A stretch of DNA of 64,000 bases from Cephalotus follicularis (taxonomy: Eukaryota; Streptophyta; Magnoliopsida; Oxalidales; Cephalotaceae): positions 516,613 through 580,612 of the forward strand of contig BDDD01000050.1 of the NCBI GenBank assembly GCA_001972305.1. Direction: 5' to 3'. Under the pieces are notes generated by a model. That model was not told the DNA's origin and searched no databases. It was given only the letters and a program-made list of their open reading frames with translations. Shown one piece after another: positions 23,793 through 36,010 of this stretch (within the stretch, counting starts at the first letter, position 1; every line of letters starts with the position of its first letter). The position numbers were made by a program, and so were the translations under genes.

Positions 23793-26486
23793 TGTAATAA
23801 CCGCAATTTCAATTAATGTATATTGCTCCAATTTTAAATAAGTATACATTTTAATTGAGATTAATTGTCAAATTATTATACGGATTTTGGTTGTTAATTT
23901 AATTGAGCAAATGAACCTAAAATAACCAAAAGCAGCCATCGACAGCCGACGGTCACAGGGTAACAGTCGACTGCCTGATGCGTGGTGTGACAGTCGACTG
24001 CCTGTTAAAGACAGTCGACTGGAATGGTACAAAACAGGTGTTTGTACATGCAAATGAGACAGGGAAAAGGCAAGGCATGATGGACAGGTGTTATGCGAAG
24101 CCAGCAGCTGCCCTCACATGCAAAAGGAGTACCTTGCATGTACTCTGCAGACCTGCAACCGGCAATCACAGCAGAGTAGTGAGAAAAAGATAGAAAAATA
24201 AGAGAGGAGTGAACATGTGAGAGAGAGAAAAGAGAAGGCTGAGTTAATGAGAATCTGGCGAATTCTAAATCTCCTAAGCCTTTATATCATCTGTTTGATT
24301 AGAGTGTGAATATTGAAAACACTTGAGAGAGAAGGAAACTCTGGACAATAGTTGTTGGCAAGTGGATGCATGTTAAAGGCTTAGAGTGCAAAGGAGGACT
24401 TGAAGCTTGGATTTCCTGGTAAGCTCCAAGCTCTGTTAGTATTAAGGTTATAGTTAAATAGTCTCACATTCGTCCTATAACAACTGATTAAACATGATCA
24501 CCAGTAATAAGCTGAAAATTGGAGATAGAAATTATAATGGAAGTGGTTAAATGTGATAGTGGAGTTAAGGAATTGTTGATAAGCCTGTAATTCGATTATA
24601 GTTGTTGTTATAGTTGTCTCTAGGTATGTGTATACTGACTATACATATATACATCTTCTGTAACATGCAAAGATAAATAATTACTTGATTTTGGAAGATT
24701 GGTTCGTGAAAAGGCCATGGAAACTCAAAGAGAGAGATCAATCCCAATTGATCTCGGGATAGCGTTTAAGGTAGGGGTAATGACATGTTTTTTGAAGATA
24801 TATTATGCATATCATGTATGGTTATTTTCTGTTTGATTGCATGTGTTGTTTAAGTTAGTAATTGGACATTGAAATACATAACCTGCTACTGCCTGCATTT
24901 TCTGGGCAAAGCAGACGACTATTCTTCATGGCAGTCGACTACTCAATCTATCCAGATGACTGTTAAGAGAAAACAGTCGACTACTCAATCAAAACAGCTG
25001 ACTGTTCTTGAGAAAAGCCGACTATCCTGGGTTAAAATTCTGATATAGGTCCTGTTTGGGACTCAATTTAAATGTAATTAACTTGGCCTCCATATGGATG
25101 ATTAGAATAATCAATCCTGGCCTTATATACAATTACATTTCAAAAACTAAACATGTATGCACTCCTTGTGTGAATTACACATGAATGACTATGGTATGCT
25201 AACTACCTTGTTGAATCCTTGAATTGCTACTGTCATTTACTATTGTTGTTGTATATGCTACTGTTAATTAGTATATACTAGTGAGTGTTCATAAACACTA
25301 TTGTTTCTATATTTCAAGGATTAAACCAAACAAAGTGCTATAAGCACGGATATGAATTTTTACTAATGGTTTCAAAATGAAAACTTATTACCAATGATTT
25401 ACTAATCATCCTATGAGAGGCGCCTACTGTTTTGTTCTCCAACTGGGAACCAATATTGTATTGATATCGTTTTCCTCCTATGAGATGTACGATCAATGAA
25501 TTGTTAAATGTTTCTAAGGAAAACAACTTTTATATTGCATACCATTGATATATGTAATATTACTACTGAATTGATTGAATTGATTGTCTATGTTATTGCC
25601 GATTAGTCAAGTGATGACAGATGTCACTGGCTAACGGAGGTGGTCCTATGTGCCAGGAGTTGGCTAGAGTACACACCCAAACTGTCTGCAATGCAGATCT
25701 TATTGTTAAACTGCCCGCTAATGTCGGTAGTAAATGTTACCTTATCTATCATCTTCGGAGTGTAGGGTGATAGTTAGGTGGTGCACAGTTGGTGCTAGGA
25801 GTTAGCGACATGTGACACCCAAACCACAGTATGAATTGATTGTACCCTTGTGTGACAGTCGACTGCCTGTTAAAGACAGTCGACTGGAATGGTACAAAAT
25901 AGGTGTCTGCACATGCAAATGAGACAGGGCAAAGGCAAGGCATGATGGACAGGTGTTATGCGAAGCCAGCAGCTGCCCTCACATGCAAAAGGAGTACCTT
26001 GCATGTACTCTGTAGACCTGCAACCTGCAATCACAGCAGAGTAGTGAGAAAAAGATAGAAAAATGAGAGAGGAGTGAACATGTGAGAGAGAGAAAAGAGA
26101 AGGCTGAGTTAATGAGAATCTGGCGAATTCTAAAGCTCCTAAGCCTTTATATCATCTGTTTGATTAGAGTGTGAATGTTGAAAACACTTGAGAGAGAAGG
26201 AAACTCTGGACAATAGTTGTTGGCAAGTGGATGCATGTTAAAGGCTTAGAGTGCAAAGGAGGACTTGAAGCTTCGGTAGTAAATGTTACCTTATCTATCA
26301 TCTTCGGAGTGTAGGGTGATAGTTAGGTGGTGCACAGTTGGTGCTAGGAGTTAGCGACATGTGACACCTAAACCACAGTATGAATTGATTGTACCCTTGT
26401 GCGGTATTCTTGCATTGTATTCTCTATGGCCACTTGGCATGGTTGCTTATATATTGGAACACGTAGTATGTGACATGTCATACCCC
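23793..26486 (+). mobile_element. D-family solo LTR with internal duplications
   Basis: Starts TGTAATAACCGC, identical over the first 30 bases to D2 at 38980, and is inserted in the minus-strand L LTR after ACCTC (23788-23792). L sequence resumes at about 26487 with ACCTT. The right end is not a clean CA terminus and some L sequence is missing there, so the boundary is good to about 10 bp. It carries CAGTCGACTG clusters at 23940-24020, 24905-25025 and 25855-25887, and a scrambled duplication (25853-26400). Confidence 0.75.
25853..26400 (+). repeat. Duplicated blocks inside D
   Basis: 25853-26272 repeats 23987-24412 nearly base for base ('gacagtcgactgcctgttaa' through 'ggaggacttgaagctt'). 26273-26400 then repeats 25725-25852 ('cggtagtaaatgttacctta' through 'ttgtaccctt'). 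The second block ends where the original sequence would have continued, as expected if a copying enzyme jumped back and then returned. Confidence 0.85.
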
Positions 26487-28170
26487 ACCTTGGATGGTCT
26501 GCAAAATAGACTGTGAGGAGGTTAGTCCAACTGACTAAATGAATGAGAACAAAACATCCTCTGGTACATTCTTAAAAATAAATGTGCTGAAAGAAAGCTT
26601 ACCATGAACATGAATATCTATCCCAACTGGGGAAAAAGAATGTAGCAAACATATGTCATGGCATACAACAAAGAAATGCTCAAAGTACTTGAAAGAAAAG
26701 CTTACTATTTCTCTGCTTAGCTGGTTCTAGAACGTTCACAAAAAGCTGAAATAAACTTGAGAATACAACTCATTAAAAGAAAGATAACTGATAAAGAACT
26801 GGGGTCCTTCCCGGCTAAACACCCGAGGAGAACGACAAAGCTAGGAACCGGCTTTTCTATGTTGATCTAGGCTGAAGCCTGCTGGTTACATAGTATAGTT
26901 GCGAACTTATAGTGGCGCTGAGCTAATCTAGGCCGAAGCCTGCTTGGCAGAAACTGCCGAAAACCCATGGTTCCCTTCTGTGCTTGCCATTGCTTTGCTT
27001 TTTTCACTTATCTGGGTTGGTGGCATGACTACCAAGAACAGAGTCTTCCTCTGAACCAAGGCATTGATGCCGATGGCATGACTACCGAGGACAGAGTCTT
27101 CCTCTGAACCGACAACATTGATGCCGAGAACAAAGTCCTCATCTAGAAGGCTTACTGAAAGGCTCTAATCTCTACTTTGGCAACTTAGCTCTACTGTACT
27201 CAAACCCTAAACACCATCATAGACAATAGTGTAAAGGAGATCCAGGTAGGAAGCGGGGACAGTCTCGCCCGGCTTCCTATCATAGACAATAGTAGACCTA
27301 GGTGGTTGGAGCTATGTACATAGTGCTTAGCTGCACTCACCCTAAACACCATCATAGACAATAGTGTAATGGAGATCCAGGTATGGGACCCAGGGGCAGA
27401 CTCCCTCGACTTCCCATCATAGACAATAGTAGGCCAAGGATTTGGGTTGAGCACGTACGCGTTACCTTATCTGGAAAGTGACTAATTCACTTCAAGAAAT
27501 TGAGCTCTAGTGCTCGAAAAACTCTCTTTCTCTCTTCTGTCAAATGAAACATACAAGGACGCTAGGGAAATAAATTACTGCTAGAAAGCTCTCACTGTAC
27601 TGGGGATTAGAAACTGAAAGAGTTATCAAGAACATCATCAAGATCATGATGAAACAACTAGAAACATAGAAAGGATGTCCCACTCACAGTTCTTGGCTTC
27701 GTTCTTACTGGCTTCCTATGACGAGAACTTCTCCTCTTTCTCCTCGTCTGCTACTGCTCCTGGCTACTTCTCCACTAAGCTTGGAAAGCTTCGAACTGAT
27801 GTTCTCCTCCCGCTCGACAATGAAAAAGAAGAAGAATAAGAAGAATAAGAAGAACTAGAGCTCTATCTCTCACTCTAAAACACTCTAATCTGCTGAAACT
27901 AAAAGAAATAAAAGACCACATCACCAGATAAATCTCCACAACTCCCAACATAACTCATCATTTACCTTGGGATTAGGAAGCTTCCTCAACAAGATTTGCA
28001 CTTAAGTCCTTTAACTATCACAAATCATGCTTTACACTTGGGCTTATAACACTTAACAATACTTAACTTTCTTCTCTTACTCAATTAAGTCCAAAGCCCA
28101 TCAAAAAATTATTCACCATAGAAAAGTTCTTCTCTTAAGCTCCAAAACAGCTACGAGGTGTTACATCTTC

Positions 28171-29517
28171 TCTATAAAATCACAAGTTCTTCATGGCATG
28201 AACAAAAGACCCTAACTTTGTACAAGGTGAAAGTTCAACACGAAGAAGAAGAATGACTGATAGACAAGGTGTTGAATCAATTGAGCCTCAACAGCTTTTT
28301 CCACATCCAGGTGTAAGGTATCCTCAAGCTTATTATGACAGAAACATTCTTGCTGGTGAAATACTAGATTTTGATTTCTGTACTGTAGAAAATTTCCCTA
28401 TTGTAGGATGGCTTAATGATTTGGGTTTAGGACCATTGTTCATGATTAATCTGCCCTATTATCCAGATTTGATGAAGGAATTCTATGCTAATTTTGGATT
28501 TAGTACCTCTGTTAGTTTATCCACGAGTGTTAATGGGATACCTATGATGATGAATTATGCATTGTTTTCATCTATTTTGAATATTCCTTGTGATGGGACT
28601 AAAGCTTGGTCCAATAGAAATTGGGTAAAGGAGAATGATTTTAGTAGTGAGGAATGTGTGCATCTATTGTTTGGAGAAAATGCACAACTAGTTGACAAAA
28701 TGTATTCTAGAAATATAAGTCTGAATTATAGGTTCTTGCATAGAGTTGTAGCCACACATATCATACCCAAGTCTGGTGGCTTTGATGAAGTTACTCATAT
28801 GGAAGCTGTCACCATGTTTCACATTATTACTGGTAGAAGAATTAATGTTCGTTTGCTTATTATTAATCATATGAAAGCTACACATGCACGTGAAAATGCA
28901 AGACTACCGTATGGTAACATTATTACCAAAATTCTTATGCATTTCCGTATTAATCTTGATGACGAGGTGCATCATGCACTTCAAAGTAGTGATAAATTGG
29001 GAAAGGGAACTCTTGGAAGAATGGGTTTCAAAAAGCACAAGAGACTTAGTACTTGTATTCCAAGAGATGAAGATTCTGACAAAATTGTTGAAGAAAATGA
29101 AGAAGGTGAAGAAGCACAAGGACAAGAAAGAATGGCTTCTAAAGTTGAGGGTAGTCCTGTTCAAGTGTTTGCTAATAGTTAGTTTGAACAGCTCATGCAA
29201 GCTATCCAAGGTATTAAAAGAAACCAAAGAAATATGGCAAAAGAACTCAACAGCATTAAAATAAAACAAATAAGAATTGAAAGAAAATTGTTTGAGTAAG
29301 GAGTTATTGGAAATGAAGCCATAACACCTTCGTCGAGTCAAGAAGATAAGGTAGAAGATCAAAACACCGACATTGAAGATCTTGGAGATGGAAATGATAA
29401 TCAAATGGATGTTTGGAGAATACTTTTTCCTTTTTTATGTTATCACTTTTTATGTTTGAACTAGTCATATTATCTTAAACTACCTTTGTATTCATCTTGG
29501 ATCAAATGGATACTTAG
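28171..29517 (+). mobile_element. Element S, middle segment
   Basis: Continues the S spacer from 20150 (TSD TCTTC on both sides of the solo L LTR) and holds the third ORF. It ends at 29517, where the complete L element inserts (TSD CTTAG). The last part (29300-29517) is the decayed ORF tail followed by AT-rich untranslated sequence. Confidence 0.85.
28253..29410 (+). pseudogene. Third ORF of element S: plant-transposon-associated protein of unknown role
   Basis: The open frame 28253-29182 encodes 309 residues (MTDRQGVESIEPQQ...). It contains 'PDLMKEFYANFGF', 'YRFLHRVVATHIIPKSGG' and 'MEAVTMFHIITGRRINV', which resemble the conserved blocks of the Pfam 'putative plant transposon protein' family; I recall this as PF20167, unverified. 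Beyond the TAG at 29180 the same frame continues with a helical, Lys/Gln-rich stretch (to TAA at 29297) and an acidic tail (to about 29410), so the ancestral protein was probably longer. I see no signal peptide or membrane span, so an envelope role is not supported. It lies between RNase H and the purine tract, behind its own promoter-like block. Confidence 0.7.
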
Positions 29518-31186
29518 TGTAATACCCCGTATCTTTTTGGAGATTTAAGAGTTCTTTTTTTTTAAGTTATATGATATGATGATTTTGTCTTTTTGGGCTT
29601 ATGTGTAATAATGGATAAGAGAAGGATATGCCAAGCCAAGGTTTAAGTGAGATTTGTGGAAGTTGGAGGATATAAGTGCAAAGCTTCTTGAGGAAGATTA
29701 CAACTTCCAAGACGTATGACGACTTAAGTTCGGATTAGTGTGGAGATATCTTGAGATTTGGCAATCCTTTCTTCTAGCTTCAACAGGTTAGAGAGTTTTA
29801 GAGAGAGAGAGCGTAGTTTTCTTCTTCTTCTTCTTCTCATTCTTGCGCCTGGACCAGAAGCAGTTGAAGCTTTCCCGGCGCCACAGTGGAAGAAGTAGAC
29901 GAGGTAAAGGAAAGAAGCAGACAAGCCAGAGGAAGAGAGTAGCAGAGAAGAAGGGACGTTAACGTCCAAGGAAGTAGTAAGAACTGTGAGTGCGACATAC
30001 TTTCTTTTAAAGCATTTTATTGTTCATCTTATTTTCTTGAGAATTCATTCTCCTCAGCTTCAGTTGCGTTTAAGTGAGCTTAGATGGGAAGTTGTTTTCC
30101 CTAACGTCTTATGTTAGCCCTTCCTTCAGAGTGGAGTGTTTCCTAGAGCAAATAAAGGTATTAAGCATCCTTATATCGTTTCATATTCGGATGAGATAAC
30201 GTGTACATGTTCACCCCCTTCCTCAGCGTACCTATTGTCTATGATGGGTTGTTGAGCGAGTCTGCCCCCGGGTTCCATACCTGGATCTCCTTACATTGTG
30301 GCTAGGATAGTGTACAGGGTTTGAGCGCAGCCTAGTACATATGTACAAGCTCCTTCCTCCTCGCCCTATCATCATAGGATGAGAAGTTGAGTGCGGCTGT
30401 CCCCGGGATCCATACATGGATCTCCTTGCATTGTTGATAGGACAATGTACAGGGTTTGAGTACAACAGAGCTAAGTTATCAGATATAGTAGTATATAGAG
30501 CCTTTCAGTAATTTTTCTAGAGGAGGACCTTATGCTCGGACTTTTAGTCCCCAGCCCAGTAATCTCAAGTGCTAAGCAGCAAGCCAAGTACAACAGCTCA
30601 GATAAGAAAGTAAAGCAAAGAAATAGCAAGTCCAAATGAGAACCATGGGATTCTCGGCAGGTGAACTGCCCATCTCAGCTCAGGCCACTATAAGTTGGCA
30701 AGTATATTATGTAAACAGCAAAGCAAGCACATCAATGAAAAGCCAGTTCTAGCTTAGTTTTTATCCTCGGGTGTTTAGACGGGAAGGACCCCAATTCTTT
30801 TTCAGATCACTTTCTTTTAATCAGTTGTATTCTTAAATTTATTTCAGTTTTTATGGACAGTCTAGAATTAGCTAAGCAGAGCAAAGAGTAAGTTTTTCAA
30901 GTACTTTGAGCTTTTCCTTATTGTATGCCATCAGATATGCTTTGTATACAGTCTTTTCCCCAGTTGGGATAGTTAATCATGCTCATGGTAAGTTTTCTAC
31001 AACGCATTCCTTTTTATGAATGCAACATAGGATGATTTGTTCCCAGTCACTTAGTCAATTGGACTAATCCTCTCACAGATTATTTTGCAGACTAGCCAGC
31101 CGGAGGAGACCCTCCAACTCAGCAGTAGATAGCCCAGCGAGGTAGTTTTTGAGCTCAGCATCATGGAACGTCAGCTCGGGCGTTTA

Positions 31187-33507
31187 TGTAACGCCTGAGA
31201 TTTTCGTATGTTGTAATTTGACAATGTAATGTGTTTTTATTATAGGATTAATAAAGGATGGATTTCCAAGACTTTGATGATGTTTTCCAAACTGTAATAA
31301 TGTTAATTTTAGAGAAAAAAATGTTAAAGGAATGTTAAAAGGGTAAATTGTTGAGAAACGACGCTGTTTTGGGGAAAATGCGTCGACGCCTTTCGAAACG
31401 CATCGATGTATTTGGGTCTGAGAGATGCACGTAACTTCATGCATATGCACATCGATGCAGGCGAGGACATCGACGCCCTTGCATAAAAAGGTAAAAGACG
31501 TCGATGCGTAAATTTGAATGTCAGGCACGTTACTCTGCTGACAAAATAACATGCAAGTGAACGACTTTTGAGGCTTTAACCAGGCATCTTGACATGCATA
31601 AGCGATGTGTTGAGCATGCTGGTGTGTTATCAGGCACACTCTAAAACGTGTCCTTAGCTTGGTGCATGCAAGAGTGGTGCCACCTTCCTGACCTGCAACC
31701 TTCAAAAAATGAAGAAGGGACAAAAACAATAACTGAAGATGAAGGACACAGGAGAGAGTGCATGCAACAGACAAAGAGAAAGAGAGAGAGGGTTCCCAAA
31801 AGCATACAAACTCCTCTCTTCATCCTGAGTTCAGCTAAAATACCTGTGTAAGAAAATAGAAAGTGAAGGAGAGAGGTTCCTCCATTGTTGAACTTGGTTG
31901 GGGCTTGGAACTTGGGGCTGGTGGCTTGCAGCAACGGGACGGACCTGGGGGCTACTGTGACCAGTTTAGAACGCAAAGAGGTGGACTTTCTAGTTCCTAA
32001 CTTGGAACAAAAGGTAGGGGGCTGATGTGACCACTGTCTGTTACGTCGTGAGGAAGAAAATGACTGGCACTCAAAACACGTCGACACCTTTTTAACAACA
32101 TCGACGCCTTTGGTCTATCTGCTTGGGTTTTGACGTATTACACGTCGATGCCTAAGGTTCCTACCTTAACGCGTCGACGCCGTAAGTAATACGCTGATGT
32201 TTAAAGGTTCCATACCTTGAGCGTCGATGCGTATAAAATGGACATCGTCTTTAAATAGTAGAAAGCACTGACACTAAGGACTTGGACATCGACGTGGATG
32301 GACAATGACATCGATGCCTTTTAATAGACCTCAATTTCTTTTGGTACTGTTTGGAGGTTTCCTTGTTTAAACGATGCGAAACGATCCCGGTTCCTATTAG
32401 GGTGCATTGAGCATTTGTATGCATTGCAAATATACTGTTTACTGCCTGTTTGGTTACTGTTTATAAATTGTTTATGATTTCTAAAGCTATGATATTTAGA
32501 AATGCACATGTGAACCCAGAATGCGCCATTTGGAGTATGAAAATATGTATTGACTAATAACGTATTTTCGAACGAATTGGAAAGCGATTTTCACTACTGA
32601 ATTGTTAAGTATTTTCTATCTATTAGAAATACATATTTCATATGTTATAACTTTAAAATATTTGAAAATGAACTGCCTGTTGTCGATCTAAACGATCACC
32701 ACTGTACTGTCTACTGCACTGTTTACTGTTTTGATTCACTGTTGCTCTGTGAATTTACTATGTTTGTGCTTGAGCCACTAGTTGCATAACAGAGACTGCC
32801 AGCGCCGGCTAGTGGTAGGGTTGACCTAGGAGCCAGGAGTTTGCTGGGTAACTCACTGTACTGTACTGTTGTCTCGCTTGGTTGCCTGGAAGAGGGACCG
32901 AAGTGGGAGTGAACGTGGGGCCAGGAGTTGGCGGTGTTACACATACTGCCTGACTGTTGTGGTCCTTTGTGGACATACTGTACTGCCTGTTGGTCCTTTT
33001 CGGACATTACCGTGACTGTGGATGTAGCCCTGGCCGGGTTACTACTGTACTCCTATTGCTTACATATATTTTTCATATATATGTATCCACTGTTATTTTT
33101 ACTGTACTGTTAAAATATATATTTTTTGATATATATATATATATATATAAACCGGCATTTCCTGCACTGCATCATTTATGCATACAATTCTCCTGTTTTT
33201 TAATAAGCCTGGTTTTGTTTAAGGACTACTAATGTACCGTACTTATGGTTTTGTTTAATGATGGGATTTAATATTGTACTGTGATCACGCTCCGTTTTGA
33301 GGGCTATTAATAATGACAGATTTGTTTGAGTTGCGTGCAGTATGGGATGCACGTTACGAGTTTTCAGCTTATGAGTTTAATGCTTCCGTAATTGATATCT
33401 TGTTTAAAAGTTTAAATTTTATGGTATTTGCATAAGCTGAATTTATATGTTAATTGCCTTTACCGCTTAATGCTGTCTCTTCTAGAAAAAAAAAACGGGG
33501 TATGACA
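31187..33507 (+). mobile_element. Solo LTR G (2321 bp)
   Basis: Starts TGTAACGCCTGAG, ends GGGGTATGACA, with exact TSD GTTTA (31182-31186 and 33508-33512). The uninterrupted site is seen in the L 3' LTR at 37690-37720. It carries degenerate GTCGAC motifs at 31375-31515 and 32075-32310 and a (TA)n run at 33129-33149. No coding domains are recognisable; the 148- and 196-residue minus-strand frames (31641-32087 and 31184-31774) are chance ORFs. Confidence 0.92.
33129..33149. repeat. (TA)n microsatellite in G
   Basis: Uninterrupted AT dinucleotide tract within solo LTR G. Confidence 0.9.
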
Positions 33508-34524
33508 GTTTAGCAATGCATAGCATTGGGCATTGTTTGGGTTTCTCTACCCCCCTTATTTGTAGTAGAGTAGCCGAGAGCTTTCCTTTGTATATGATGA
33601 AGATATGTTATTCTTTTGCCTGCCAGGGAAGGCGGTGTATGTTATGCCAAGGAACAAATATGTAATGATTTGATACTTTCAAGGAACTTTATGGATGTTT
33701 TGAGTTTGTAGATGTGTTTATCTTGTGATTTCATGGATATTTCATGTTTTGAGTTTTGTGATCCCAGGTCTGGCCAGGGAGCTAGAGAGTCCTTTGCTAG
33801 CATAGCAGGGATGAGCTTAGCGGGGGAGAATAGTTAAGACCAGGATGGATGTTTTATGTTTATAGAGTTCTACCCAGGGTGGCAGGGTGTCCCCGGGTAA
33901 GGTTGGGCCTTTGGAGTATGACCCCAAAAAGGAGGCCCGGGACGGGCATAAGTTTTACGATAATGCTTTAAGTTATGCTGTGCGTTTTGATGTTAGTATA
34001 GTTTTGATGTTGAGTTGAGAAGGGGTGCCGGGGGACAAGGCGTGTCCCCAGGGGAGCTTAAGTGAGCACGTGTGGCGTGGGTGCATCTCTCCCCGGGTGT
34101 TAGGGTCTTTACACTTCAGCTCAGGCCCTCTCCCTGGGCATATTTTATTCGCTGGTGTTTAAGTGAGCAGGTGTGGTGCACGTGGCCCTCTCCTCGAGCA
34201 TGTTTTGTCTATAGGTTGTTAAGTGATCATGTGAGGAGCACGTGGGTGTTCTCCTCGGGCATAAGTGACGCGACGTGTTTTGGAGCTTTGGTTATGTAGT
34301 GCTGGGGACACAAGCAGGATAGGAGTTAGATCCCCTGCCCCGGTTGCCCCTATAGCTGCGCACCCAGCCTAATCTTTCTCCTCAGCCTTTTTACGCGATA
34401 GGTCCCTGGGGAGTCTTGAGATGGCTTCTCGGGCAGTTTTTGTTAGAGAGGGTTGTTGGCAAGGAGTGCCATCCCCGGTAGGACACGTGTCCCATAGTTA
34501 GAGCGCGAACAGGTCCTGACAACG

Positions 34525-34536
34525 TGGTATTAGAGC
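34525..34536 (+). promoter_or_regulatory. L element primer-binding site
   Basis: TGGTATTAGAGC, one C-to-T change from the initiator-Met tRNA complement, three bases after the LTR end. Confidence 0.85.
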
Positions 34537-34656
34537 GTAGGTTTGCGTTTCTCCTTATGCTTTCTATGTTAGTTATTGGGGTATCTTGGGGTTGCATTCA
34601 TGCATTGCATCTAGGTTACGACGATACCATGATACGTTAGCATGTTTTTGTAGAAG

Positions 34657-35882
34657 ATGATGCCACAACGAACTCGTAGCACGGTTCGTGGCAGAGGTCG
34701 CGGCAGAGGCAGAGGTAGAGGAAGAGCGATTCCTCGCCAGACAGTGGAGCAAGAGGTTCCTATAGAAGCGTTAGAGGAGCAAGCGAATGTGGGAGTAGAA
34801 GGACAGGGAGCTCGACATATACTAGAGGAGCCTATCCCAGCAGTGCAATCAGCCGCGCGTATGCCTCCTCCAGTACCTACCAGTGGACCTGCGGAGATGA
34901 TGCAAGCAGAAACGATGTGGGCTCAGACTATGGGTTTAGTCAGACCTCAACCTCTTCCTGTCGAACGCATCCAACGGTTAGGTACGACGTCGTTTGAGGG
35001 AACAGGAGACCCTATGGATGCAGAGGTGTGGTTAAACCACCTTGAAGAGATCTTCACGTGGATCGATATAGCAGAGGATTCGCAGGTAAAGGGTGCGTCC
35101 TTCTTTCTGGCAAGAGGTGCTCGAAGATGGTGGGAAGCTCTTGTAGCCCGGCATGAGAGCTCGTCAGAGATCACGTGGGAGAAGTTCAAGAAGGATGTCA
35201 GAAGTTCCTGGAAGGGCTAAGGTTCGAGATCAGACATATGGTATCCGTCACCCCGTGGTTAGTGTTCCATGATTTGGTGGAAGCTACCAAGAGAGTAGAG
35301 TCAAGCCTAGCAGACCAGAGGGTCTGTCAAGAACAAGGACGGAAGAGATCCTCATCTCAATAAGAGCAAGCAGAGAAGCCCTCCAAAGTTCAGAAGCAGT
35401 GGGGGCCCTAGTCCTCGGGCAATGTCAGAGGCGGAGCGTCTCAGCAGACACGAACTACCCCAGTTGCTAGTGACGTACAGGGGAGTTCTTATCAGAGCAA
35501 CAGGTTACCGCAGTGCCAAGTATATGGTAAGTCCCATGCGGGGTAATGCAAGCAAGGGAGTTCTGGATGTTACAGATGTGGCGAAGTCGGGCACATAAAG
35601 AGAGATACTCCTCAGTAATCTCTTAACGAAGCGATGACTCCCATGGCAGCACTAGCAGTGAAGCAGACTCCAAGTAGTGGAGCAGCCAGATCAAGTCAAC
35701 AGGCGACAACACCGAGAACGAGTTTCTCAGCACCTCAGAGCAGCACCGCTAGAGCTAGTGGTAGCAGACCTCCAAGCAGACCAGGAGCAACAGCAAGGGT
35801 TTACTCCCTTCTCAGAGGGGCGAATATGACAGCACCAGACATGCCACCAGGTGAGATATTGCGTTCTATGATTCTCCTTTAG
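34657..35882 (+). pseudogene. gag: L element gag, internally deleted and frameshifted
   Basis: Starts MMPQRTRSTVRGRGRGRGRG, an Arg-Gly-rich N-terminus common in Tekay-like Gag. The capsid core has 'DPMDAEVWLNHLEEIF' and 'GARRWWEALVARHES' (to 35220). At about 35200 a deletion removes part of the capsid and shifts the frame; 'KFLEGLRFEIRHMV' resumes in another frame at 35200-35361. Two knuckle-like motifs follow (35513-35550 and 35569-35610); the second reads CYRCGEVGHIKRDT, with the last Cys replaced by Thr, and the first contains a stop. The C-terminal linker runs to 35882, just before where a protease would begin, and pol is absent. Confidence 0.85.
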
Positions 35883-36010
35883 TAGGATAAGTTAAGTTAT
35901 TGTATCTGTTAGTTGAGCATGGTGGCAGAGAAGCCCGAGATGATGGAATAGTTCTTCCTAGGGTTTGGCTTTAGGAATTTTGAGGACAAAATTTCTTAAG
36001 GTGGGGAGGA
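35883..36010 (+). promoter_or_regulatory. L element 3' untranslated sequence and polypurine tract
   Basis: The purine-rich 'aaggtggggagga' (35998-36010) directly precedes the 3' LTR start and should prime plus-strand synthesis. The 'gaggacaaaatttctt' just before it is shared in form with F (51919-51934) and E (63558-63575). Confidence 0.85.

Larger units (their letters stand above)
20151..28165 (-). mobile_element. Solo L-family LTR, minus strand, with nested E2 and D
   Basis: Plus-strand reading starts TGTCAGGACCCGTTCCCGCT, the reverse complement of the L LTR end at 38696-38715, and finishes 'cgaggtgttaca' at 28165, the reverse complement of an L LTR start. An exact TSD TCTTC flanks it (20146-20150 and 28166-28170), and the S spacer continues on both sides. 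L-derived segments are 20151-20855, 23597-23792 and about 26487-28165. The rest is E2 and D. Net L sequence is about 2.6 kb, matching the 2.7-kb L LTR. Confidence 0.9.
29518..34521 (+). repeat. L element 5' LTR (contains solo LTR G)
   Basis: Starts TGTAATACCCCG and ends GGTCCTGACA. Without G and one TSD copy (2326 bp) it is 2678 bp, collinear with the 3' LTR (2705 bp). One visible difference is the 28-bp 'cagtctagaatcagctaagc' duplication present only in the 3' LTR at 37350-37400. Confidence 0.93.

Noticed and set aside
28253-29182. Reading the third ORF of S as an envelope protein
   Set aside because: No signal peptide or transmembrane segment is visible; the motifs fit the plant transposon-protein family instead.
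31184-32087. Minus-strand ORFs of 196 and 148 residues
   Set aside because: They cross the edge of solo LTR G and have no recognisable domains; low-complexity chance frames.
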